The position numbers and the translations under genes are program-made. A model generated the notes under the pieces. That model was not told the origin of the DNA, did no database searches, and saw only the letters and a list, made by a program, of their open reading frames with translations. This document shows, piece by piece, positions 44,351 to 54,150 of a stretch of 64,000 nucleotides of DNA (position 1 is the stretch's first letter; each line of letters begins with the position of its first letter). The stretch is from Vibrio zhanjiangensis (GTDB lineage Bacteria; Pseudomonadota; Gammaproteobacteria; Enterobacterales; Vibrionaceae), in assembly GCF_030161235.1 (NCBI RefSeq), contig NZ_BSPW01000027.1:1-64000 (forward strand). The letters run 5' to 3'.

Positions 44351-45478
44351 CTATTCTTCTTCAGAATGAAAATTGAACGTCTCTTCATCAAATCCTTCAT
44401 CCCGATATGTTGATGCAATTTCTCCAAACACATGCTCGACATTGAGAAAAGCTTCAACAATCAGAGGTTCAAAGTGCGTACCTCTCCCCTCTGCAATGAT
44501 TTCCAGTGCTTTCTCATGAGGAAAGGCAGGTTTATAAACGCGTTCACAGATTAATGCATCATAAACATCAGCAAGCGCCATTAAACGAGCACTGAGCGGG
44601 ATGTCTGTTCCCGATAACCCTTCAGGATAGCCACTACCATCCCATTTTTCTTGATGGCTGTAGGCAATTTCTTTTGCTAATGTCAAAAACTCGCAGCTAA
44701 AATCAATCGAATCCTCCACCGCCATTAACACAGCACGTCCCAGAGTCGTATGATACTTCATGACCTCAAACTCTTCGCGTGTGAGCTTACCTGGCTTTAG
44801 CAATACTTCGTCTGGAATTCCTACTTTGCCTATATCATGCAGTGGTGCTGATTTATGCAAAAGTTCAATCGCCTCTGGCGTTAATTCATCAGCGTAATGC
44901 CCCATATTCACCAGCTCTTCTGCGAGTACTTTTACATAATTCTGTGTACGACGAATATGATTTCCAGTTTCATTATCACGAGTTTCAGCCAGTGATGCCA
45001 TGGCACTTATCGTCGCATCTTGCAGCATTTCAAGCTCATAAGTCCTCTCTTTTACGCGCTCCTCGAGATGCTCATTTTGCTCTTCAAGTTCTCTAACCGC
45101 TCGCTTTAATTTGAGATGAGTATTGATGCGAGATAAAAGTATCGGTGGACTGACGGGTTTTTGAATATAATCAACCGCCCCAACTTCAAAGCCTCTTTGT
45201 TCATCTTCTATTTGAGATTTTGCGGTTAAAAAAATGACGGGTATGTCAGTCGTACTCGGGTCACTCATTAACCGCTCACACACTTCGTAACCATCCATTT
45301 CTGGCATCATTATGTCGAGCAGAACAATATCGGGGCGTTTTTTGGCACATATGTCCAGCGCTTGTTTGCCCCCAGTGGCCACAAACACACGATAGTGAGG
45401 CTTTAACAAACTGCTGATCGTTAGCCGACTTTCAGCATTATCGTCAACAATTAGGACGCTTGTAGAACGCTCAACCAT
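44351..45478 (-). CDS. Response regulator with HD-GYP c-di-GMP phosphodiesterase domain
   Basis: The 375-residue RpfG-like protein has a receiver domain (VLIVDDNAESR, LLDIMMPEMDGYEVC, YIQKPVSP), a coiled-coil linker and an HD-GYP domain with SAPLHDIGKVGIPD and HQEKWDGSGYPEGLSG. Such enzymes hydrolyse c-di-GMP when the receiver is phosphorylated. No histidine kinase gene is adjacent. Confidence 0.95.
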   Translation of the reverse strand: MVERSTSVLIVDDNAESRLTISSLLKPHYRVFVATGGKQALDICAKKRPDIVLLDIMMPEMDGYEVCERLMSDPSTTDIPVIFLTAKSQIEDEQRGFEVGAVDYIQKPVSPPILLSRINTHLKLKRAVRELEEQNEHLEERVKERTYELEMLQDATISAMASLAETRDNETGNHIRRTQNYVKVLAEELVNMGHYADELTPEAIELLHKSAPLHDIGKVGIPDEVLLKPGKLTREEFEVMKYHTTLGRAVLMAVEDSIDFSCEFLTLAKEIAYSHQEKWDGSGYPEGLSGTDIPLSARLMALADVYDALICERVYKPAFPHEKALEIIAEGRGTHFEPLIVEAFLNVEHVFGEIASTYRDEGFDEETFNFHSEEE

Positions 45479-45826
45479 GCTTGCTCCTAGCTGTTACGAG
45501 CATCTAAAAAACACTATCGCCACAAGTGAACTAACATGATGCTGAATTTTATCTGCAATTAGCCACATCCACTTATTTTTAATTTTATAAGTATCGGAGT
45601 GCAACTGACCCTCGTCAAGGAGAGGTAAGGTCAAATTCGATCAAAAAACCCATACAAAAATAAAGGTTAATATTAACATTAGAAAGAAGATGCACGAAAT
45701 CCAAGGCAATAATGTCCCCAACGTAAAGTAAAAATTTTTCAACTTTCACACTTATCTAATTTTGTGCATATACTAATGACAAATGTATTAGTTCTTGTGT
45801 TGTTTGAAGGAAGCAAGGTTAGCCCA
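45479..45826. other. Divergent intergenic region, HD-GYP gene and Aer-like gene
   Basis: About 350 bp show no gene. They should contain promoters for both flanking genes. A perfect 12-bp palindrome GTTAATATTAAC (45666-45677) is a possible binding site. A T-rich AAAAATTTTTC stretch lies near 45730. Confidence 0.5.
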
Positions 45827-47383
45827 ATGCGTGTAAATGAACCCGTTACCCAAAAAGAAGTCACCTATCCGCCAGAGTTCAACTTACTCTCAATAACAAA
45901 AACCAGTAGTCATATTACTTATGCAAGCAAAGAATTTTGCGACGTAGCAGGCTACACACTCGATGAGCTGATAGACCAACCTCATAATATTGTTCGACAT
46001 CCAGATATGCCGCCAGAAGCGTTCAAAGATATGTGGGACTTTTTAAAGTCCGGCAAATCTTGGATGGGCATTGTAAAAAATCGATGTAAAAATGGCGACC
46101 ACTACTGGGTTGATGCCTACGCGTCACCCATCACTGTCAATGGTAAAGTCACGGAATACCAATCCGTTCGCTTATGCCCCAACCGTCAACATGTCGCCAA
46201 TGCGGAGAAGATTTACGCTCAAATTAAGGCGGGTAAAACCCCTCGTAAGCTAAAACAACCTCGAACTCGGCTTTGGCAAAGACTCGGTCTCACCTTCTTA
46301 GTTGCTGGCGCTATTTCAAGTGCAATCGCCACTGTCTCGGGACTTGCGGCAGTTTGGGCGTTCTTCGTACTGGCCACTCTTGCCACGTTTTTGCAGACAC
46401 GGCGTTTAGAAGCCCTCTCCAAACAAGCGAGAGAGATTTTCGATAACCCATTGATGGAACTTGTTTACAATGGTCATATCGATGATATATCCGAAATTGC
46501 TTTAGCGATGAAGATGAGACAGTCTGAAATCAACGCCGTAGTTGGTCGGATACAAGACTCCAACCACCAAATTGCTGGGGCAGCACAGTCTTCGGCTAAG
46601 AACTGTGAAACAACCGCCGATAATCTTGCTGGCCAAACGTCCGAAACAGAACAGGTGGCCGCTGCGATCAATCAAATGCATTCAACGGCGAATGAAATTG
46701 CTCAAAATGCGCAAAATGCCTCAGATGCAACCGAGAGAGCGAACTCGGCCGTTGTGGAAGGAAAAGACTCTGTTGAACAGACCGTGACTTCGATGAACGA
46801 GTTGTCTCGTCAATTGGGAGTGGCGTCCGAAGTGGTGCAACAACTGTCAGAACATGGCCGTACCATCGGAGAAGTTCTGGTCGTCATTCAGGGTGTTGCT
46901 GAGCAGACGAACCTTCTTGCACTTAACGCCGCAATTGAGGCAGCGCGTGCTGGTGATCAAGGCCGTGGCTTTGCCGTGGTCGCAGATGAAGTTCGTAAAC
47001 TGGCTCAGCGAAGCCATGAATCAACCGAAGAAATTCAAAATATCATTAACTTGATTCAAACCAGTACCGATAAAGCAGTTCAAGCCATGGATGAAGGTAA
47101 TAAGCTTTCTGATATATGTGTTGGCTGTGCCAGTACTTCAGGTGAAAAACTGGACGCGCTGTTTGATCAAGTCACTGATATATCGGACCGCAACAATCAA
47201 ATCGCCACCGCAATTGAAGAGATGGCCAGAGTAACTGAAGACATGAACTCTAGCGTTCAATCCATTAGCGAAGTCTGCTCAGCCACCAATATTCTGGCAA
47301 GTGATACAAAAGACGAATGCGAAACTTTGGTTGATAACTTGAGATCGCAAGGTCAACTGGTTAATCAATTCAGAAGACTATAA
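45827..47383 (+). CDS. Aer-like PAS methyl-accepting chemotaxis protein
   Basis: This is a probable energy or redox taxis receptor. The N-terminal PAS domain (about 18-120) has the Aer-type [18 protein letters not shown] element and [14 protein letters not shown] short hydrophobic anchor follows (about 150-195). The signalling domain contains the hairpin tip [22 protein letters not shown] precedes the ATG at 45827; an earlier start at 45764 is less likely because the family begins with PAS. Confidence 0.93.
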   Translation: MRVNEPVTQKEVTYPPEFNLLSITKTSSHITYASKEFCDVAGYTLDELIDQPHNIVRHPDMPPEAFKDMWDFLKSGKSWMGIVKNRCKNGDHYWVDAYASPITVNGKVTEYQSVRLCPNRQHVANAEKIYAQIKAGKTPRKLKQPRTRLWQRLGLTFLVAGAISSAIATVSGLAAVWAFFVLATLATFLQTRRLEALSKQAREIFDNPLMELVYNGHIDDISEIALAMKMRQSEINAVVGRIQDSNHQIAGAAQSSAKNCETTADNLAGQTSETEQVAAAINQMHSTANEIAQNAQNASDATERANSAVVEGKDSVEQTVTSMNELSRQLGVASEVVQQLSEHGRTIGEVLVVIQGVAEQTNLLALNAAIEAARAGDQGRGFAVVADEVRKLAQRSHESTEEIQNIINLIQTSTDKAVQAMDEGNKLSDICVGCASTSGEKLDALFDQVTDISDRNNQIATAIEEMARVTEDMNSSVQSISEVCSATNILASDTKDECETLVDNLRSQGQLVNQFRRL

Positions 47384-47387
47384 CTGT

Positions 47388-47417
47388 AAAGAAGCCTTCC
47401 AAACGGAAGGCTTCTTT
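47388..47417. terminator. Bidirectional terminator between Aer-like gene and luxT-like gene
   Basis: AAAGAAGCCTTCC and GGAAGGCTTCTTT form a 13-bp stem with a 4-nt loop between two convergent genes. Confidence 0.9.
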
Positions 47418-47436
47418 TCGCAAAAATCAACACCTG

Positions 47437-47898
47437 TTACTTTGACATTCGAACGAGCGACCTACCGAGTAATAGCTCAATTTCCTTGGCACTAGTCTGG
47501 CCAAATCTCGCTTCTGCAGTTTGATACAGTCGATCAATACCACGCATCGCAAAATCATGGGCATCTTGCGACGTCACAATATGGTGGAACAGTAAACGTA
47601 ATATCGCCAAGAATTCCGCGTTGTCCAGCGCGCTGTTCCAACTTTCAGAAAAATCTTGCAGACTTTCCTCCACATTGAGGTGTTCAACAAACATCTTAAA
47701 AATTCGTTCATCCAGTGCCGTTATAAAATCCAATTTCTTAGGAAAATGATGACTAATACCCGTTCTAGACACGCCAGTTTGCTTGCTCAAAGTGGTGTAT
47801 GACATCTTGTCATACCCTAAACGCAACAATTGGTCCACGACTGCATCCATGATCTTCTGAATCGTGATTTCGGTATCTTCTTTACTACGCTTTGGCAT
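47437..47898 (-). CDS. luxT: LuxT/SwrT-like TetR family regulator
   Basis: LuxT is a Vibrio TetR-family regulator acting on qrr1, motility and other traits. The 153-residue length and the N-terminal MPKRSKEDTEITIQ stretch match LuxT from memory. The helix-turn-helix is TTLSKQTGVSRTGISHHFPKK at about 37-57. The protein lacks an obvious large ligand-binding C-terminus, as known for LuxT. Another TetR member is possible. Confidence 0.8.
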   Translation of the reverse strand: MPKRSKEDTEITIQKIMDAVVDQLLRLGYDKMSYTTLSKQTGVSRTGISHHFPKKLDFITALDERIFKMFVEHLNVEESLQDFSESWNSALDNAEFLAILRLLFHHIVTSQDAHDFAMRGIDRLYQTAEARFGQTSAKEIELLLGRSLVRMSK

Positions 47899-48373
47899 GT
47901 TCAGGCTCTTCTCTTTGTAAATCCATCTAACCTTTACAAATTAACTATTACGCCAATAAGCTGTCTTATGTGGTAATCAATATGATTTTTGGGAGCATAA
48001 CAAAAAGAAAGACTACAGGAATCTTACTACACCGATCACTATTAGCATGTTACGCAGACAATTTAATAGCAAAGGATTATCAAAACACATGAAAACAACA
48101 GGCATTATATCTAATTCATATTATTGAGTTCCGATAATCATATAAATTGGCATTGCTGACAACTCTGTATCCCTAGCCCTACGCCGATAAATGCATGATA
48201 TTTATCTACAATATGACTCTCATCACATTATTTGACAGGTTTATCATCGACCAAAAATAACAACATTAATTTAACATCATATCGAGTATAAGACTTACCA
48301 AGTATTGGTTGTTTTTGTGGATCACTGTCAAATATATCGATAAAATAACCACAGTTTTTGTAAGAGGATTGTC
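47899..48373. other. Divergent intergenic region upstream of luxT-like gene and YfcZ-like gene
   Basis: About 475 bp without a clear gene. They carry the two promoters. A TTGACAGG element (around 48232) and an AGAGGA ribosome-binding site precede the YfcZ-like gene. I see no confident small RNA. Confidence 0.5.
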
Positions 48374-48676
48374 ATGATGAGCACAAAACAGGAAAACACA
48401 GAAGTCTGTGAAGCGTGCGGCTGCGCTGGAGAGATGGGATTTATTATAAAAGAAGGTGACGATGTAGCAGAAGTTATCATTCATGCTGAAAATCGAACAT
48501 TGCTCGAAGCCGAATTGGAAAAATACGTTGAGTTAGCTTACCAAGTATCCAAAGATGTGGAATATCATGTTTCAGACATTACCGAAGGCTCCACTCAGCT
48601 AACGGCCAAATTTAAATTTGGTGTGAGTGCTGAAAAATTAATTTTTGAGCTTAAAACTCGCTCACTGACTCGCTAA
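48374..48676 (+). CDS. YfcZ/YiiS family protein (DUF406)
   Basis: This 100-residue protein belongs to the small family YfcZ/YiiS of unknown function. The N-terminal CEACGCAGEMGFIIKEGDD stretch and the length match. An AGAGGA site lies 6 bases before ATGATG, so start is 48374 or 48377. Confidence 0.88.
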   Translation: MMSTKQENTEVCEACGCAGEMGFIIKEGDDVAEVIIHAENRTLLEAELEKYVELAYQVSKDVEYHVSDITEGSTQLTAKFKFGVSAEKLIFELKTRSLTR

Positions 48677-48789
48677 CAAGTGAGAAAGCGGGCGATGCGT
48701 CCGCTTTACGAAAAGGTCTGAACTCTTGATGTTGACCCATTGCTTGCCTGTCGTTAATACTTATCCCAAATCATTGTCAGGGTCACGAT

Positions 48790-49389
48790 ATGAAGCAATG
48801 GCTCATCATTTTCACAGTCGGATTGTTTTCCAACATTGTATTGAGTGAACCAATCAATCACTACCATATATTGAATCATGTTGATAACTACGGAAATTTA
48901 GATTTACGCAATAAGCCTTATTCGGAACTGCCAGCCGGATTAGTCATTAAAGGGAACCTCAATATTGCCAAAACCAGCATCAAGGAAATCCCTGCAGATG
49001 TCGATATTCAAGGCAGCCTTGATGCATCAAACAGCTCTCTCAAAAAAATAGCTAAGGGTGTCAATATAAAAGGTTACGCTAATCTGCTTGCTTCGCAGAT
49101 TACCCGATGGCCTCGCGGTGTTAAGGTGGGAGGCTACATCAATTTAACTGACACACCCTTAACAAAACTGCCACCGCGTTTAAAAGTAAAAGGGGACTTG
49201 AGCGTCATTAGAACTCCGCTAAATTCCTTGCCTGAAGGGATTGTGGTTGAAGGCAACTTATATATTGGGGGCTCTAAAATCACTGAGTTTCCCGACAAAA
49301 TGACCGTTAAGGGAAATATTTTCCTTGGTGGGAATCGCATTTCCAAATGGCCCAAAAATCTAGATTTGGGTGGTGCTGTTGCCCCCTAA
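48790..49389 (+). CDS. Secreted protein with 20-residue leucine-rich-like repeats
   Basis: The 199-residue precursor has a signal peptide (about 1-19, cleaved after LSE or near). The rest is seven units of 20 residues of the pattern GxLxxxxTxLxxLPxxVxVx, such as GNLNIAKTSIKEIPADVDIQ and GDLSVIRTPLNSLPEGIVVE. This resembles bacterial leucine-rich repeats (LPxxL type) and predicts a curved solenoid. The protein is probably periplasmic or extracellular. No domain beyond the repeats is visible. Confidence 0.75.
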   Translation: MKQWLIIFTVGLFSNIVLSEPINHYHILNHVDNYGNLDLRNKPYSELPAGLVIKGNLNIAKTSIKEIPADVDIQGSLDASNSSLKKIAKGVNIKGYANLLASQITRWPRGVKVGGYINLTDTPLTKLPPRLKVKGDLSVIRTPLNSLPEGIVVEGNLYIGGSKITEFPDKMTVKGNIFLGGNRISKWPKNLDLGGAVAP

Positions 49390-49400
49390 CAAAACAGATA

Positions 49401-49431
49401 AAATAAAGGCACTCATTGAGTGCCTTTATTT
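49401..49431. terminator. Bidirectional terminator between repeat protein and acyltransferase
   Basis: AAATAAAGGCACTCA and TGAGTGCCTTTATTT pair almost without a loop; the hairpin overlaps the stop codon of the minus-strand gene. Confidence 0.88.
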
Positions 49432-50519
49432 CTAAGTGGGTTAGCGTAACTGGCCAACAAGTGACTCTTTGCCCCTTCAGGCAGCTGACTCAGTTTACTC
49501 GACAGTCGCTCCTTCACTTCTTGAGCCACATCCTCTTGACCTGCTGCCAACTCATTGATTGGGTATAACCGATAATTCTCATGGATTTGCCGGTCAATCT
49601 CCTCGGCCAGCGCTTCAGGTGAATCAAACTCGCCGTCAATGACATCGCCAAACGCTACATGCACACGTCCTTTTTCCCCCACAATACCCTGAATGATGCT
49701 CTCAATATCCTCAAACTCACCCTTTTCATAACGGCCATGAGTTTCAAGTTGGTGGAGTTCCAAGGCTTTTGAAATATCACAAGGGTCGTTCTCGTATGAA
49801 ATAGATACTGGAACAATTCTTAACGACTGAATATATTGAGAAAATTCTATTTTTTGCTTGCGGCCTTCAACATGGAACATTTTCAAAATGGCAGGATCAG
49901 TAAAATCATTGCCATCTTTTGCTCGGCCTTCTTTTTGCGCAATCCATATTGAGTTACCCGAGTCCAGTGAATGCTTGATGTAACTCGATAACGTACCTAA
50001 AGCCTTCATCATCTCTCTAGGCCCTTTGGCAGAACGCTTTACGATAAAACTTTTATTAAGTCTCATTAGCTCTGTTGCACAAGGTTTTTTAAGCAAATTA
50101 TCGCCTATCGCTATTCGGACTGTCTTGTGATCGGTTTGATTTAATCCGAAATTAACCAAAGCGGGGTCCATCGCAATATCTCTGTGGTTGGATATAAACA
50201 GATAGGATTGCTGCTGATCTAACTTGTCCAAACCTGAATAGGTCACACCTTGAGTAGTATTATTCAGGGTTTGCTCAAGGTATTTTTTTACCTCCATCTG
50301 AATGCTATCTACAGACTTGAGCTTAGACCATTTCATTTTGAGGTAGACTTTCACCAGTGGCGACAAAAAAGTCTTAAACCAAGCAGAGTGGTTAGCAAAT
50401 TTGTATTGAAGGATAGCACTAATGAATTCTTCATCGGCGATAAGGCGATTGATCGCCGCTGGGATTTCATCATCATTGTATGGACGAATATCAAAATAAG
50501 GGTCTTTATCAACAGTCAT
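49413..50519 (-). CDS. PlsC-like glycerolipid acyltransferase family protein
   Basis: The 368-residue protein has an acyltransferase core: SNHRDIAMDPA near residue 110, an FIVKRSAKGPREMMKAL stretch, and IAQKEGRAKDG resembling the PEG-type motif. The first motif reads H-x5-D rather than the usual H-x4-D. The role is probably acylation of glycerol-phosphate or a related lipid; exact substrate unknown. It forms a single-gene unit. Confidence 0.75.
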   Translation of the reverse strand: MTVDKDPYFDIRPYNDDEIPAAINRLIADEEFISAILQYKFANHSAWFKTFLSPLVKVYLKMKWSKLKSVDSIQMEVKKYLEQTLNNTTQGVTYSGLDKLDQQQSYLFISNHRDIAMDPALVNFGLNQTDHKTVRIAIGDNLLKKPCATELMRLNKSFIVKRSAKGPREMMKALGTLSSYIKHSLDSGNSIWIAQKEGRAKDGNDFTDPAILKMFHVEGRKQKIEFSQYIQSLRIVPVSISYENDPCDISKALELHQLETHGRYEKGEFEDIESIIQGIVGEKGRVHVAFGDVIDGEFDSPEALAEEIDRQIHENYRLYPINELAAGQEDVAQEVKERLSSKLSQLPEGAKSHLLASYANPLRNKGTQ

Positions 50520-50715
50520 GTGTTATTTAATCTATTAGAAAACAAGTCTATTCTACGCTGAGATCTCAGGATTAGCAGCTATACTCGATTGATTATATCC
50601 AAGGTCAGACCAGCATTGCTTTGATGAATGGATAAAACATCACAGTTTTATTGGTTTTTTTCACCATAAACGTTACCCTACCCCCTCATGCAAACCAGAG
50701 AGCCCAAACTACCCG

Positions 50716-51330
50716 ATGCATTACTCCATATCATACCATAATAATGACTTTCCCTACCTAGTTATGCAGCCGAGAAGAAAAAGTCTCAAGCATATTTTGC
50801 TTAAAGTGACTCAAGGACTGGCGTTAATAAAATTTGGCAAAACTGAGTACGCCATAGAAGCAGGTCAATATGTTTGGATACCGTTTGATTCGTTAACCGC
50901 CCTCACATTCTTTCCCAATACTCAGATACAAAAAATTGAGGTTTCTTCTCGAGTCAAAGCACCTTTCCCCAAGAACGGTGGCTATGTTGCACTAAATGAT
51001 TTAGCCACCGCGATCCTAAATAGACTATCCGTGCTCCCACAAACCAGAGAGTCACAAAAAAAGCTTCTTGCTGTGTTAATTGATGAACTGAGTACTTTAC
51101 GTCCTGAGCTATCAGAGAGCACGCTCACAACTCAACTTAAGCAGTGGTCACCCTCGACAAGCGATACCACACTTTTGGCAGAACAACATCTGGCGCTCAG
51201 GCTTCGAGAAGCCACCAAACGGATTCAATCCGGTGCAAAACGAGCCCAAGTCATTACCGAACTGTTTGAAGGGAATGAACTTGTCTACACCCAGTTAGAA
51301 CAGGCTATTCTTGGAAGAAAAACGTCATAA
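50716..51330 (+). CDS. AraC-type sensor-like cupin protein without HTH
   Basis: Residues about 1-100 resemble the cupin sensor half of AraC-family regulators (LALIKFGKTEYAIEAGQYVWIPFDS). The remaining 100 residues do not contain a convincing double helix-turn-helix, though the helical end (RLREATKRIQSGAKRAQVITELF) may be derived from one. It is either a truncated AraC protein or a small ligand-binding cupin. It stands alone on the plus strand. Confidence 0.55.
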   Translation: MHYSISYHNNDFPYLVMQPRRKSLKHILLKVTQGLALIKFGKTEYAIEAGQYVWIPFDSLTALTFFPNTQIQKIEVSSRVKAPFPKNGGYVALNDLATAILNRLSVLPQTRESQKKLLAVLIDELSTLRPELSESTLTTQLKQWSPSTSDTTLLAEQHLALRLREATKRIQSGAKRAQVITELFEGNELVYTQLEQAILGRKTS

Positions 51331-51538
51331 AGGCGCTATTACATCCAATAAATCAACAAGATAATATTTAACTCGGCAAGCGTAAACATACAAAAATCAA
51401 GTTCACTTTAATGAATTGACACACAATACTCATCATCCAAATAAGAAAATACCTCACACTATCCACTGATTAATAAGCATTTGCTCACTATGACACTATA
51501 CTAGAAAACATAAACGTTGATCACATGGGAAGTCGACA

Positions 51539-53407
51539 ATGAAATTCAGCCATAAAATTGTGGCAGCATCATCTCTTCTATTTCTAGCCACAGTCTCTTT
51601 GCTGACTCTACAGCAGTACTACACCGTACAAGCTGAGGTCAAATCTCTAGTTACCTCTAGTGTTGCCGAAATTGTTGACGGCGTTCGTGATACTACAGAG
51701 GCAGAAATTAACAGCCGCAAGACTATCGCTAATTATGCGACCAGTATGCTCGAGGCCAATCTTACACCCAGTGCCATGGAGATGGTCATCACTCGTCCTG
51801 TAGTGAAAGAAACCTTCCTGTTGGCCGGATTGGGGTTTGAAAAGGACGGTTCCAATATTAACAATGATCCTAATTGGAATCCCGGCCCAACTTGGGACCC
51901 TCGGGTTCGTCCATGGTATATCGACGCAAAAAAAGCAGGCAAACTCATTATAACGGCTCCATATGCAGACTCCGCCACAGGCCAGATTTTGGTTTCTATT
52001 GCCACTCCTGTCTATGATGACGGCAAGTTTATTGGCGCTATTTTCTACGATGTCAGTCTGGCTGGCCTCGCTGAACTGGTCAATAGAGTCCACCTTTTCA
52101 ACGCTGGTTACGTTTTTATCGTTTCAGGAGATGGAACAACCATAGCGCACCCCAATACCGAAATGAACGGGAAACCAATGAAAGACTTCCTTGGTGATGT
52201 AGAGATTCATGAAGATCCTCGACAAGTATCCATAGACGGCAAAGAGTACACTCTTGATTTTTCAAAAGTTCCCGGTGAAGACTGGTACATAGGTGTGATA
52301 CTTGACGAAGAGATAGCCTACCAGTCACTCGCCGACCTACGCAATAGTTCTATTGTCTATACACTAGTTGCATTGGGTATTAGCGTGGCAGTACTGCTGG
52401 TGTTAATGACGGCACTGATGCGTCCTTTAGGTGCGCTAAATAATGCGATACAAGATGTAGCCTCTGGTGAAGGGGATCTCACACAACGCCTAGATACCAA
52501 CACTGATCAAGAGTTTTCTCAATTAGCGGAAGGGTTTAACTCATTCACAAGTACTCTTCAACAGTTATTGACTCAGTCAAAATCTATTGGTGAAGAAATT
52601 CTTCGTGGGTCTGAAATGACCTCAAGGGGGCTTCAAGAATCCGCTAGTGCAATGCAAGATCAATTGCATGAACTAGAACAATTAGCCACCGCCATGCATG
52701 AGATGGCAACAACATCAGGGAATGTGGCAGATAATGCACAAGGGGCTGCATCCGCGGCCAAAGATGCCGATGAAGCAACCAAAGTTGGTACACGAATGGT
52801 GAGCGACACATCGGCTTCCATTAGTGAACTTTCACAAAGAATTGATGAAGCGGTCGAAGAAGTCAAAACGCTTGAGTCAGCAACCGACAATATTGCAACC
52901 GTCCTAAAAGTTATCAATGATATTGCTGACCAAACCAACCTGTTAGCCCTCAACGCCGCAATAGAAGCGGCAAGAGCGGGAGAATCAGGGCGTGGTTTCG
53001 CCGTTGTTGCCGATGAAGTGAGGACCCTTGCTCAAAGAACACAAGAATCAACCACAGAAATACGTACCATGATTGAGCGATTGCAGGCTGGTGCAACTTC
53101 GGTCGCGAACGCAATGAATACCAGCAAAGAAACGGCTGGCGGTGCGGTATTACGTGCCGAAGAAGCCAACAATGCACTAAGCAGTATTCGTGATGCCATC
53201 CAGAGTATCAGTGACATGAACATTCAGATTGCGTCTGCCGCAGAAGAGCAAAGCCTAGTGGCTGAAGAAATCAACAGTAACACTGTTAAGATCAAGGATT
53301 TATCCGAGCAAGTTGCCGGTGCCGCTGAAAACGCCAATATCGCGATGCAAGCACAAACTGAAAACATTAGAGAGCAAGACGCAATACTCAATAAATTTAA
53401 ACTCTAG
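51539..53407 (+). CDS. Chemoreceptor with dCache sensor domain
   Basis: The 622-residue MCP has an N-terminal membrane helix (about 8-28), a periplasmic dCache domain (about 35-270), a second helix (about 275-297), HAMP and the signalling hairpin [18 protein letters not shown]. In the amino-acid-sensing motif of such domains (Y-x4-R-x-WY and a distal D), this protein has WDPRVRPWY and FYDVS: Trp takes the first Tyr position. It is probably an amino-acid or related ligand receptor. Start at ATG 51539. Confidence 0.93.
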   Translation: MKFSHKIVAASSLLFLATVSLLTLQQYYTVQAEVKSLVTSSVAEIVDGVRDTTEAEINSRKTIANYATSMLEANLTPSAMEMVITRPVVKETFLLAGLGFEKDGSNINNDPNWNPGPTWDPRVRPWYIDAKKAGKLIITAPYADSATGQILVSIATPVYDDGKFIGAIFYDVSLAGLAELVNRVHLFNAGYVFIVSGDGTTIAHPNTEMNGKPMKDFLGDVEIHEDPRQVSIDGKEYTLDFSKVPGEDWYIGVILDEEIAYQSLADLRNSSIVYTLVALGISVAVLLVLMTALMRPLGALNNAIQDVASGEGDLTQRLDTNTDQEFSQLAEGFNSFTSTLQQLLTQSKSIGEEILRGSEMTSRGLQESASAMQDQLHELEQLATAMHEMATTSGNVADNAQGAASAAKDADEATKVGTRMVSDTSASISELSQRIDEAVEEVKTLESATDNIATVLKVINDIADQTNLLALNAAIEAARAGESGRGFAVVADEVRTLAQRTQESTTEIRTMIERLQAGATSVANAMNTSKETAGGAVLRAEEANNALSSIRDAIQSISDMNIQIASAAEEQSLVAEEINSNTVKIKDLSEQVAGAAENANIAMQAQTENIREQDAILNKFKL

Positions 53408-53416
53408 CAGTATGTT

Positions 53417-53440
53417 AAGCCCTTCTCATCTGAAGGGCTT
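53417..53440. terminator. Hairpin after the dCache chemoreceptor
   Basis: AAGCCCTTC and GAAGGGCTT form a 9-bp stem with a 6-nt loop, 10 bases after the stop. It has no U-tract, so termination would be weak. Confidence 0.5.
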
Positions 53441-53501
53441 GGTCAAACACAAGATAAAGGTATGTTTTGCTGTTTACCGAGCGAGGAATGAGTATACAAA
53501 A

Positions 53502-54146
53502 ATGATGAAAAGTATCCGCATAGACCTCGTATCTGATTTAGTCTGCCCATGGTGTATCATCGGCTACAAAAATCTCGAATACGCACTGTTAACGTTGTCT
53601 GATAGCCTCAAAGCTGAGATCTATTGGCATCCTTTCGAACTCAATCCGATGATGAAACCAGACGGCCAAAACCTCAGAGAGCATATTGCAGAAAAATATG
53701 GTACCTCTCTCGACGCGAGTATAGCGGCGAGACAAACCATTACCGAGCTGGGTCTGGGCTTGGGTTTTAAGTTTAACTTTTCAGATGATATGAAGATTTA
53801 CAATACTCGCAAAGCCCACCAACTTCTACTTTGGTCTCAATCCTACAATCTGCAGCTAGAATTAGAAATTGCATTATTTCGCGCATACTTCACTCATGGC
53901 CGAGATATCAGTGACTCAGGCGTTTTGCTAAGCATCACGGACTCCATTGGCCTTGAAAGAAGCTTGTGTGAACAGATACTTGATGATGAAAGCTGGGCTG
54001 AAGCCGTCTCCTCGACCGAATATCAATGGCTTGAAGCCGGTATTGATTCAGTCCCAACTATGATCATCAACAAAAAGCACCTAATTTCAGGCGCTCAGCC
54101 GACCGAAATTTTGGTCGACACCCTTTTAGACATTGCAGAGCTATAA
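53502..54146 (+). CDS. FrnE-like DsbA family oxidoreductase
   Basis: The 214-residue cytoplasmic thioredoxin-fold protein has the CPWC redox motif (residues about 15-18) in the FrnE-type DLVCPWCIIG context, and the cis-Pro loop DSVPTMIINKKHLISGAQP. It is a probable thiol-disulfide isomerase or 2-hydroxychromene isomerase relative. The start is chosen at the ATGATG at 53502, since the frame upstream overlaps the chemoreceptor end. Confidence 0.88.
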   Translation: MMKSIRIDLVSDLVCPWCIIGYKNLEYALLTLSDSLKAEIYWHPFELNPMMKPDGQNLREHIAEKYGTSLDASIAARQTITELGLGLGFKFNFSDDMKIYNTRKAHQLLLWSQSYNLQLELEIALFRAYFTHGRDISDSGVLLSITDSIGLERSLCEQILDDESWAEAVSSTEYQWLEAGIDSVPTMIINKKHLISGAQPTEILVDTLLDIAEL

Positions 54147-54150
54147 GACT

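Noticed and set aside
53313..53501. Extended N-terminus for the FrnE-like protein
   Set aside because: It overlaps the chemoreceptor 3' end and terminator hairpin; FrnE-like proteins begin just before the CPWC motif.
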